NCBI GenBank assembly: GCA_025453435.1
Contig: JALOQI010000035.1
Location: 1-5,918 of the forward strand
Direction of reading: 5' to 3'
Origin: Candidatus Omnitrophota bacterium
Lineage (GTDB): Bacteria > Omnitrophota > Koll11 > Gygaellales > Profunditerraquicolaceae
DNA: 5,918 nt
Part shown: piece by piece, positions 1 through 5,633 of the stretch
Position numbering within the stretch: the first letter of the stretch is position 1
Layout: the number at the start of each line of letters is the position of its first letter
The notes under the pieces: generated by a model
The model's database searches: none
What the model was told of the DNA's origin: nothing
The model's input: only the letters and a program-made list of their open reading frames with translations
Program-made: the position numbers and the translations under genes

Positions 1-521
1 CTCTTATGGGCGTGATGTCGGCGTTCGTTTTCGCAGCGCAGATGCTCAATTTCCCGGTGGCAGGCGGCACGTCAGGTCATTTTCTCGGAGGAGTTCTTTC
101 AGCGGTATTTCTCGGGCCGTGCGCGGCCGCAATTGTAATAGCGGTGGTTCTTATGGTGCAATGCCTGATCTTTCAGGACGGAGGCCTGACTGCCCTGGGT
201 GCAAATATATTCAATATGTCATTTGTCGGGACAATGGGCGGCTACTTTATATACAGGCTCTTGAACAGAATGCTGGGCAAAAAAGGTATAATAGCCAGCG
301 CAGCCGTTGCCGCATGGCTGTCGGTTATACTGGCATCAAGCGCGTGCTCATTGCAGCTTGCTTTTTCAGGGACTATACCGTTAAAGGCAGTTTTCCCCGC
401 AATGTTAAGCGTGCACGCATTGATCGGCATAGGCGAAGCGGTCATCACATTCCTGGTTTTTTCATTTGTGCTCAAAGTCAGGCCTGATCTTGTATATAAA
501 GCGGAGGTCTCCCGTGAATAA
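1..521 (+). CDS. cbiM: CbiM/NikM, ECF cobalt/nickel transporter substrate-binding membrane protein (5' partial)
   Basis: This is the substrate-capture (S) component of an ECF-type Co2+/Ni2+ importer in the cytoplasmic membrane. The visible 172 residues carry the family's conserved core: AAQMLNFPVAGGTSGH near the beginning and FQDGGLTALGANIFNM about 40 residues later, followed by three or four hydrophobic helices. Family members start with MHIPDG-like residues whose N-terminal His binds the metal. That part is missing here and the reading frame is open to the window edge (CTT precedes the ATG at 6), so ATG 6 is an internal Met and the true start lies upstream. Full-length relatives are roughly 200-230 residues. 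The stop at 519-521 overlaps the next gene by 8 bases. Whether the metal is cobalt or nickel cannot be read from this fragment. The family call is very secure. Confidence 0.95.
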   Translation, partial: LMGVMSAFVFAAQMLNFPVAGGTSGHFLGGVLSAVFLGPCAAAIVIAVVLMVQCLIFQDGGLTALGANIFNMSFVGTMGGYFIYRLLNRMLGKKGIIASAAVAAWLSVILASSACSLQLAFSGTIPLKAVFPAMLSVHALIGIGEAVITFLVFSFVLKVRPDLVYKAEVSRE

Positions 522-807
522 AAAAGATATGCTTTTCGGGTTATTTGCCGCGCTTCTATTGGCTATTTTAATATCTCCTTTCGCTTCATCTTTTCCCGAC
601 GGGCTGGAACGCGTGGCGGAGGATAAAGGTTTTTCAGAAAAAGGCGGAATAGAACCCGCTATGGTATCGCCTGTCCCTGATTATGCCTGGCCGGGAATAA
701 AGAGCGAAAAGCTCGCGACATCAGCCGCAGGCGTCCTGGGCACGCTGATCGTGTTCGGCAGCGCTTACGGATTCGGCGCTCTACTGAAAAAGAAGGATAG
801 CTCTTGA
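514..807 (+). CDS. PDGLE-domain protein, CbiN/NikN-like auxiliary component of the ECF Co/Ni transporter
   Basis: This is a small 97-residue membrane protein with the topology of CbiN/NikN accessory subunits. It has one N-terminal helix (about residues 6-24), an extracytoplasmic loop of about 40 residues, and one C-terminal helix (about 68-91) followed by KKK. The loop opens with the eponymous motif PDGLERVAEDKGF (residues 28-40), which identifies the PDGLE family found next to or fused with CbiM/NikM proteins. The GTG at 514 is chosen as start because GGAGG at 503-507 sits 6 bases upstream and the protein then begins MNKKD directly before the first helix. It overlaps the end of cbiM by 8 bases and the cbiQ start by 4 bases, so translation is probably coupled. 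By analogy with CbiN and NikN it is inferred to help load metal into the M subunit. Confidence 0.9.
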   Translation: MNKKDMLFGLFAALLLAILISPFASSFPDGLERVAEDKGFSEKGGIEPAMVSPVPDYAWPGIKSEKLATSAAGVLGTLIVFGSAYGFGALLKKKDSS

Positions 808-1574
808 AACATGCATTTTTAGACGAATACAGCCGTTTGGACAGCATTCTGCACCGCAGGGACCCCCGCGTGAAGGCCGGTGTCTTTTTCGCATTTATAT
901 TGTTCATAGTCCTCACCCCTGCAGTGCAGATGCGGTCGTTCCTTTTTTATTTTCTTGTCCTCGCGGGCCTTTCGTGCATATCGCAGATCCCTGCCAGGTT
1001 CATCCTGAAAAGATCCATAGAGATGATGCCGATAGTGTTGTGCATCGCGCTGTTCGTGCCTTTTGCAAAACCCGGGGTGGTGATGTTCACTCTAAACCTC
1101 GGCGTTGTAAGCCTGCCTGTCACGCACACGGGGCTTTTACTTATGTGGAACGTGCTGATCAAAGCGTATCTGTCGATCCTCTGCAGCATTCTTCTTATCA
1201 ACACGACAGATTTCACGGACCTGCTAAAGGCGTTCGAGCGGCTCGGCATGCCAAGGCTTGTGGTCATGATAATCTCATTCATGTACAGGTATTTTTTTGT
1301 CATAGAGGACGAGATGGAAAAGATACAGCTTGCAAGGCGGTCCCGTTCGTGGAAGAATCACGGATGGCGCGCTGTCAGGGCGCTTGCTAATATCGTAGGA
1401 GTTTTGTTCATACGCTCCTACGAAAAAGCCGAGATCGTCTATACGGCAATGCAATGCCGCGGATATACCGGACAGATGCGAACGCTCAACACCCGGAGAT
1501 TCAGCAAGGCCGACATGTATTTTTCAGCGGCAATGGCCATTTTGTTAATAATGATCCGCTTTTGCGGTGTATAA
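804..1574 (+). CDS. cbiQ: CbiQ, ECF transporter transmembrane coupling (T) component
   Basis: This 256-residue integral membrane protein is the T component, which couples ATP hydrolysis by CbiO to movement of the M subunit. The N-terminus (LDSILHRRDPRVKAGVF) is typical of CbiQ, and hydrophobic helices follow at about 25-64, 72-100, 108-132 and 150-167, with a last one near 235-253. The cytoplasmic coupling region carries the two arginine-containing signatures of the family, LARRSRS (176-182) and AMQCRGYTG (215-223), which contact the ATPase. The start is TTG at 804, in a TTGA overlap with the stop of the preceding gene and preceded by AGGA at 794-797. The ATG at 811 is out of frame. Length and order (M, PDGLE, Q, O) are standard. 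Confidence 0.95.
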   Translation: MKHAFLDEYSRLDSILHRRDPRVKAGVFFAFILFIVLTPAVQMRSFLFYFLVLAGLSCISQIPARFILKRSIEMMPIVLCIALFVPFAKPGVVMFTLNLGVVSLPVTHTGLLLMWNVLIKAYLSILCSILLINTTDFTDLLKAFERLGMPRLVVMIISFMYRYFFVIEDEMEKIQLARRSRSWKNHGWRAVRALANIVGVLFIRSYEKAEIVYTAMQCRGYTGQMRTLNTRRFSKADMYFSAAMAILLIMIRFCGV

Positions 1575-1581
1575 TAAACCT

Positions 1582-2376
1582 ATGAGAAAGCCCGTGGTAG
1601 AACTTAAAGGCGTCAATTTCACTTATCCGGACGGGACATGCGCGCTGGCCGGCGTGGACCTTTGCGTTATGGCCGGGCAGACGCTTGGGTTGATCGGCCC
1701 CAACGGAGCGGGCAAATCAACATTGCTGCTGCATTTGAACGGCATACTCAAACAGAGCGGACAGGTTTTCATAGACGGGACCGCGACAGACGACAGGAAT
1801 CTGCCTGTTATACGAAGCAAAGTGGGCCTTGTGTTCCAGGACCCTGACGCCCAGCTTTTCATGCCCACGGTTTTTGACGATGTCGCATTCGGGCCGATCA
1901 ATATGGGGTTAAACAAGGACGCTGTCCAGGAGGTTGTGATAAAAGCCCTGGAGCTTGTGGATATGCTGCCGGCAATGAAACGTTCGTCGCATCATCTGAG
2001 CTTCGGCGAGAAAAAAAGGATCTCTATAGCGACAGTGCTTTCCATGAACCCGAAGATCCTGGTTCTGGACGAGCCCACAAGCAACCTGGACCCCAGGCAC
2101 CGCAGGGAATTGATAGACCTTCTAAAGGAACTTCCTGTTACAAAGATAATAGCCACCCATGACCTGGAATTCGTGATCGAGATATGCGGCCGCGTAGCCG
2201 TGCTTGACCGCGGCAGGATCGTAGCTCACAGCGATTCGTTAAGCGTGCTTTCTGATAAATCTCTTCTTGAATCCCATGGCCTGGAAGTTCCCCACAGCCT
2301 GCGGCGCGACGCCCACAGCCACATCGGCCCCGCTTTAGAAAACAGTTTACATCGCCCTCTGAAAAGTATACAATAA
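1582..2376 (+). CDS. cbiO: CbiO, ECF cobalt/nickel transporter ATP-binding protein
   Basis: This cytoplasmic ABC ATPase of 264 residues powers the transporter. All ABC motifs are intact: Walker A GPNGAGKS (39-46), Q-loop QDPDAQLF (86-93), signature LSFGEKK (139-145), Walker B ILVLDEP (159-165) and the switch histidine ATHD (191-194). The FQDPDAQLF variant of the Q-loop is characteristic of ECF/CbiO ATPases, and the late segment LLESHGLEVPHSLRR resembles the C-terminal end of CbiO proteins. Two starts are possible. ATG 1582, 7 bases after the cbiQ stop, gives MRKPVVELKG. GTG 1567, inside cbiQ, would add five residues. Neither has a visible Shine-Dalgarno sequence, so initiation probably depends on coupling to cbiQ. 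ATG is preferred because of where the family's first beta strand starts. No terminator hairpin follows the stop. Confidence 0.94.
   Translation: MRKPVVELKGVNFTYPDGTCALAGVDLCVMAGQTLGLIGPNGAGKSTLLLHLNGILKQSGQVFIDGTATDDRNLPVIRSKVGLVFQDPDAQLFMPTVFDDVAFGPINMGLNKDAVQEVVIKALELVDMLPAMKRSSHHLSFGEKKRISIATVLSMNPKILVLDEPTSNLDPRHRRELIDLLKELPVTKIIATHDLEFVIEICGRVAVLDRGRIVAHSDSLSVLSDKSLLESHGLEVPHSLRRDAHSHIGPALENSLHRPLKSIQ
2346..2374 (+). promoter_or_regulatory. Predicted sigma-70-type promoter of the response-regulator operon
   Basis: TTTACA at 2346-2351 (5 of 6 matches to TTGACA) and TACAAT at 2369-2374 (5 of 6 matches to TATAAT) are separated by exactly 17 bases. The pair lies over the last codons of cbiO, and the -10 box touches its stop codon. 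The expected transcription start is near 2381, leaving a leader of about 36 bases before the response regulator. This would let the second operon be expressed independently of the transporter genes, although no terminator separates the two. It is a motif prediction only. Confidence 0.55.
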
Positions 2377-2406
2377 TCAAAAAAGAGCTGATTTCATTAT
2401 TTTAAC

Positions 2407-2419
2407 GGAGCGGCATATT
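2407..2419 (+). promoter_or_regulatory. Ribosome binding site that supports an ATT start codon
   Basis: GGAG at 2407-2410 is followed by six bases and then ATT at 2417-2419, which opens the frame PKKILVIEDS. The same 6-base spacing is seen at two clear starts in this window: GGAGG to GTG 514 and AAGGAGG to ATG 2796. The conventional candidate, GTG 2435, has only A-rich sequence just upstream and no Shine-Dalgarno match at a useful distance. This site therefore decides the start of the response regulator. Confidence 0.55.
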
Positions 2420-2809
2420 CCTAAAAAAATACTGGTGATCGAAGACAGCCATTTACTGGGGCATATCCTCGAGGAAGAACTGGGCAGGAACGGGTTCGAG
2501 GTTACTGCCGCCTACGACGGAAAAGGCGGCATCCTTAAAGCGCGCGAAATACATTTTGACGCGATCATATTAGACCTTGTCCTGCCCGATATTCCCGGGG
2601 AATCGGTCTGCAGAGAGCTCAGGAGATTCCCGGAGACCGAGAAAATACCCATAATCATGCTTACGTCCAAGGATACTGATGTCGACAAAGTCGTAGGCAG
2701 GGTGCTGGGAGCTGACGCATACATCTACAAGCCGTTCGATCTCGGGAAACTCCTGGCGGAGATAGAAAGGCTTACCGGGCATAAGGAGGCGGGCGATGGA
2801 ACAAAATGA
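2417..2809 (+). CDS. Stand-alone receiver-domain response regulator (CheY-like)
   Basis: This is a single phosphoacceptor (REC) domain of about 130 residues with no output domain, so it probably signals by protein-protein contact in the cytoplasm. Counting from ATT 2417, the acidic pair is E9-D10, the phosphorylated aspartate is D53 (in IILDLVLPD), the switch threonine is T83 (in MLTSKD), the aromatic switch residue is Y104 and the conserved lysine is K105 (in YIYKPFDL). All catalytic residues are present. The usual first strand KKILVIED is encoded from 2423, but no ATG, GTG or TTG precedes it back to the in-frame TGA at 2360-2362. GTG 2435 would start at the residue before IED and delete that strand, so ATT 2417 with its own ribosome site is preferred. 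The gene overlaps the next one by 14 bases. No histidine kinase is visible in the window, so its partner is unknown. Confidence 0.88.
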   Translation: MPKKILVIEDSHLLGHILEEELGRNGFEVTAAYDGKGGILKAREIHFDAIILDLVLPDIPGESVCRELRRFPETEKIPIIMLTSKDTDVDKVVGRVLGADAYIYKPFDLGKLLAEIERLTGHKEAGDGTK

Positions 2810-3230
2810 AAGGATGAGGCTCAAGAAACAATACGAGCTGTATGCCGACGATCAGATCCTTGCGATGCTGGCAGACGGGCCCGAGGCTTTCGTCGAGGGG
2901 GCGTACGCTTTGCTGGAACAGGAGGCCGACAGCCGCGGCATAAAAAAAGAAGCCGTCAGGCAGCAGGCTGATAATCCGGCGCAGGACGTTTCGCATCATG
3001 AAGATCAGCGCCCGCAGACTTTCATTGAAGTCATTATTATAAACAGCGCCGCTGACAGAGACCTTGTTGGAGCCGCTCTCGAGCCGGCTGATATCCCTTA
3101 TAATTTCCTGAACATAAGCGTAAGCGCAAAAGAATTGCCCGTAGCTTTGATGATAGAAGACAGGCGCATAGAGGAGGCGATAAGCATCCTCCGGCAATTA
3201 TCTCTGCCCTCAAGCATTGTTTTATGGTAA
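2796..3230 (+). CDS. DUF2007-type putative signal-transducing protein
   Basis: This soluble 144-residue protein has two conserved blocks joined by a polar linker. Residues about 11-50 (KKQYELYADDQILAML, then ALLEQEADSRGI) resemble the helical segment that often precedes such domains, where a run of acidic residues leads to an ERRGI-like end. Residues about 76-135 (FIEVIIINSAADRDLVGAAL, then IPYNF, then LMIEDRRIEEAISILRQL) match the DUF2007 pattern: a beta strand, a helix choosing among inputs, the 'gIp' turn, a strand ending in V/I-x-x-E/D-D, and a closing helix. The domain resembles PII/ACT-like folds and is annotated as putative prokaryotic signal transducing, but no ligand is known here. 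The start ATG 2796 has AAGGAGG (2783-2789) 6 bases upstream. The gene overlaps the response regulator by 14 bases and the next gene by 7, which argues for coupled expression and a shared role. The family call comes from recall of the pattern, not a search. Confidence 0.7.
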   Translation: MEQNERMRLKKQYELYADDQILAMLADGPEAFVEGAYALLEQEADSRGIKKEAVRQQADNPAQDVSHHEDQRPQTFIEVIIINSAADRDLVGAALEPADIPYNFLNISVSAKELPVALMIEDRRIEEAISILRQLSLPSSIVLW

Positions 3231-4582
3231 AGGTAATATTTTTCATCCTGCTTTTTACAGGGATCTGCCAGGCACAGAGCGAGATCTCTTTCCGGCCTTA
3301 CGTCGAAAGCAAACCCGTCCGGCAGGAGTCTGTTGCCTGGAAAGACCAGGTTTCGAGCTTGCGCCAGCATTTCGAAAAAAACACCCTCGATAAAGACGTC
3401 CGGATTTCATTCCTGAACACGCCCTACGGGAAATATTGCGTCGAGGACCTGATGGCTTACACTCTTTCCGGCGACGGCTCGGTAGTCATACAGATGCGCG
3501 ATCAGCTCAAAAATATCAAAGTCGCGCCCGAGGAAATGCGCTGGATGGCTGATTTTTTGCTGAAACACTCTCTGGAAAATTTGCCCGACGAAGAGCCTTA
3601 TGAGCAGGCATCGGCCGAATTCAAACTGACTTTGCGCGTCGACGGCAAAAAAAAGACCCTGAGGCTTTATAACATCCGCAACGGCAAAGACAGGGAGCTG
3701 ATATGGGAATATCTCTATTCGTTCGGTTTTAAATTACTGCAGGCGGCCGGTCTGTGCGACCCGAATAAGCCCATAATGCCCGTGTGCAAAGGCATAACCG
3801 ATATTGACGAGATAGATTCCCAGGCAGACAGTTTGACAGACTGGCTCAGGATAAAGTTCGAATTTTATTCTTTTAAGTCAGGCGATTTCACGTTCGACTT
3901 TTGCGGAAGGAAATCGCATATCTTCCTGTCGCAGGGCAACACCGTTTACTACGCGTATATAAACGCTTACCTTTTAGGCGATAAACCGTCTGTGCTGTCC
4001 GATTATTCGAAGTTTTCGCTGGATACGGACCCGCCGAACCCGAAGGGCCCGTATGTTATGGACCTGGAGCGCGATATTGCGCCGTATAAAAATCGCGTTA
4101 ATCTGCGCAGTACCCCTGATGTCTATTCACGGGGTGCCGTGCCTTTGTTCTTCGACGTGAAACTCAACCAGGAAGTGGTGCTTGAGATGTATGCGGCCGG
4201 CAGCGGGCATGAAAAGGGCCTGGTCCGTTTTATAGTAAAGGATGTCCAGCCGGATAAGTTGGTAATAGGCAATAATATCGAGTCCATAGCCGTAACGTCG
4301 GAGAATTCATTCTTTCTGCATGATATCGACTGTATCGGCTGCGTGCTGACTTTATCCAGGAGTTCAGGCACCAGGGCAGTCCTTTTGGCAAACTGGCTCG
4401 TTCCTGATAGAGGAGCGATCGAGAACAAGATCAGGCATTTTAAGGAAGCATTGGCGAGCGGCGGTTACCACGGGAATAAAGAGCAGACAAAAGTGTCTCT
4501 GGACAATGCGCGTTCCTGCAGGGATGCGATCGATAAAACCGGAGATCTGCGCGTGAACGTCATATACATGTCACCGGAATAA
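3224..4582 (+). CDS. Exported protein of unknown function with Sec signal peptide
   Basis: I do not recognise this 452-residue protein. It begins MVKVIFFILLFTGICQAQ: a short positive N-terminus, a hydrophobic core (4-14) and a probable signal-peptidase I site after A17 (C-Q-A before Q). The Cys at 15 lacks a good lipobox, so a lipoprotein is unlikely. The rest is hydrophilic with no further membrane helix, which suggests a periplasmic or secreted location. The middle (about 130-180) contains alternating strands such as FKLTLRVDGKKKTLRLYNI followed by a helix. Seven cysteines remain after cleavage: C72, C178, C188, C227, C370, C373 and C432. C370 and C373 form CIGC, so disulfides are possible. 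The C-terminal part (about 310-390) is beta-rich. The ATG overlaps the previous stop (ATGGTAA) with no Shine-Dalgarno, so translation is probably coupled. Thirteen bases separate it from the DUF1189 gene. Confidence 0.8.
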   Translation: MVKVIFFILLFTGICQAQSEISFRPYVESKPVRQESVAWKDQVSSLRQHFEKNTLDKDVRISFLNTPYGKYCVEDLMAYTLSGDGSVVIQMRDQLKNIKVAPEEMRWMADFLLKHSLENLPDEEPYEQASAEFKLTLRVDGKKKTLRLYNIRNGKDRELIWEYLYSFGFKLLQAAGLCDPNKPIMPVCKGITDIDEIDSQADSLTDWLRIKFEFYSFKSGDFTFDFCGRKSHIFLSQGNTVYYAYINAYLLGDKPSVLSDYSKFSLDTDPPNPKGPYVMDLERDIAPYKNRVNLRSTPDVYSRGAVPLFFDVKLNQEVVLEMYAAGSGHEKGLVRFIVKDVQPDKLVIGNNIESIAVTSENSFFLHDIDCIGCVLTLSRSSGTRAVLLANWLVPDRGAIENKIRHFKEALASGGYHGNKEQTKVSLDNARSCRDAIDKTGDLRVNVIYMSPE

Positions 4583-4595
4583 CCAGGAGGGGCAA

Positions 4596-5432
4596 ATGTT
4601 TTCAGTGTTCAAAGCTTTTAACCCGAAGTTCTACCCGGAAATAGCAAAACAGTCAACAGGCAGGTCGATCGGTTTCCTTCTTATATTCGTGCTGATCATA
4701 AGTTCTCTGGTTTCGGCCAAATACACGGTTGTCACATTCTCGGGTTTTTCAGCCGCGAGGAAATGGGTGAAAGATAACCTGTCAGGCATCGCGAGCCAGT
4801 ATCCTTCGATCGCAGTGGATAAAGGAAATGTCCTTGAGCCAAAGGATGCATTCGTAAAAGAGTATGATAAGAACTTCGCTGTTGTTATAGAGCCTGATCC
4901 CGCGAATGCTAAGTCAGCCCAGGACAAGTATACGAACATGATACTGCTGACCAAAAACATGATAGTGACAAAGCAGACAGACCGCGGCGGCACAGCCGAG
5001 GTAAAGACATATAACCTGGAGAACAAATCATTCACCGTTACTCCGTTTAATTCCGGATTCAAGATAGGTTTCGAGAATAAAGTGTTCGAATTGACGGCCA
5101 AGGTCATTGATACATGGTTCGGGATAATCTCATGGTTCGTTTTTCCGGCCCTTTTGATCCTTTGGTTTGTCATCTGGTGCATTGTGAAGCCTTTGCATAT
5201 TTTCATCTTCAGCCTTATATCGTTGATAATCGGCGCGGTCAGCAAAGCCCGGCTGGCATATAAGGAGCTCTGGAATATAGGCGCGTACGCAATTGTGCCC
5301 GGCACAAGCCTTGCGGTCCTGATGGATATACTGGGCCTGAAGATCCCTCTGGCAGGACTTATTTACTGGATAATATACATTGTTTATCTGTATCTGGGGA
5401 TCAAGGAAGCGGCTGCGGAGGTCTCAGCTTAG
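4596..5432 (+). CDS. DUF1189-family multi-pass membrane protein
   Basis: This 278-residue membrane protein has the DUF1189 architecture. The cytoplasmic N-terminus has the aromatic FNPKFYPEIAKQSTGRSIGFLL pattern, a first helix lies at about 23-43, and a large extracytoplasmic domain spans about 44-170. A cluster of four helices then follows at about 172-197, 200-216, 228-248 and 252-270. The family's role is unknown; it is thought of as an envelope protein, and no catalytic motif is seen. The start is secure: AGGAGGG at 4585-4591 lies just upstream of ATG 4596. It is the last gene of the four-gene unit and is followed by hairpin sequences. Because it sits next to an exported protein, its extracytoplasmic domain may contact that partner, but this is inference. 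The family assignment is from remembered pattern and topology. Confidence 0.75.
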   Translation: MFSVFKAFNPKFYPEIAKQSTGRSIGFLLIFVLIISSLVSAKYTVVTFSGFSAARKWVKDNLSGIASQYPSIAVDKGNVLEPKDAFVKEYDKNFAVVIEPDPANAKSAQDKYTNMILLTKNMIVTKQTDRGGTAEVKTYNLENKSFTVTPFNSGFKIGFENKVFELTAKVIDTWFGIISWFVFPALLILWFVIWCIVKPLHIFIFSLISLIIGAVSKARLAYKELWNIGAYAIVPGTSLAVLMDILGLKIPLAGLIYWIIYIVYLYLGIKEAAAEVSA

Positions 5433-5506
5433 ACGAACAAAGTCAATACAAAGGCGAATAAAGCCATTTACATTTCTCGAATACGGAGTAAGCTTTAAGT
5501 AGAAAT

Positions 5507-5578
5507 GCGGCAGAGGGTGCCAGAGCAGAAATGCCGGCAAAAGGCAACAATCGATTTTCCCCTTTGCCGCTTTTATTT
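5507..5578 (+). terminator. Possible long-loop intrinsic terminator or structured RNA after the DUF1189 gene
   Basis: The arms 5507-5517 (GCGGCAGAGGG) and 5560-5570 (CCCTTTGCCGC) pair over 11 positions with one G-U wobble, and TTTTATTT follows at 5571-5578. The 42-base loop has its own short palindrome, TGCCGGCA (5532-5539), so the folded form may be branched. The T-rich tail suits rho-independent termination of the plus-strand operon, but the loop is longer than in a typical terminator. An alternative is a small structured RNA. Positions 5433-5506, between the DUF1189 stop and this hairpin, show no gene or clear signal. Confidence 0.4.
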
Positions 5579-5579
5579 G

Positions 5580-5622
5580 AAAAAACAGGGGGACGCTTCT
5601 GGGAAGCGTCCCCCTGTTTTTT
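5580..5622. terminator. Strong bidirectional terminator hairpin between convergent genes
   Basis: A perfect 20-bp inverted repeat (5580-5599 with 5603-5622) encloses a 3-base loop, TGG. The outer six pairs are A6 on the left and T6 on the right, and the inner part is GC-rich (CAGGGGGACGCTTC and its complement). On either strand this reads as a GC stem followed by a run of U, so it can terminate both the DUF1189 operon on the plus strand and hypE on the minus strand. The hypE stop is 11 bases away. The length and perfection of the stem also resemble REP-like intergenic palindromes. Confidence 0.85.
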
Positions 5623-5633
5623 CGACTCCTTTA

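Noticed and set aside
119..487. Alternative plus-strand frame within cbiM
   Set aside because: It overlaps the strongly conserved cbiM frame entirely and shows no recognisable protein features.
1570..1575. Perfect TATAAT hexamer at the cbiQ/cbiO junction
   Set aside because: No -35-like box lies 16-18 bases upstream (the nearest, TTGTTA at 1542, is 22 bases away), and it sits inside a tightly coupled operon, so chance occurrence is more likely.
2435..2809. GTG 2435 as the response-regulator start
   Set aside because: It would delete the first beta strand just before the acidic pair and lacks a ribosome site. ATT 2417 fits both the fold and the GGAG spacing better, though peptide evidence is absent.
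3254..3272. Possible lipoprotein signal at Cys15 of the exported protein
   Set aside because: The residues before the Cys (T-G-I) do not fit the lipobox, which needs Gly/Ala/Ser at -1. A signal-peptidase I site after A17 fits better.
4631..5305. Open minus-strand frame of 224 codons opposite the DUF1189 gene
   Set aside because: The plus-strand gene has a strong ribosome site, clear membrane topology and a family pattern. The antisense frame has no ribosome site or recognisable domain and is best explained as a shadow of plus-strand codon use.
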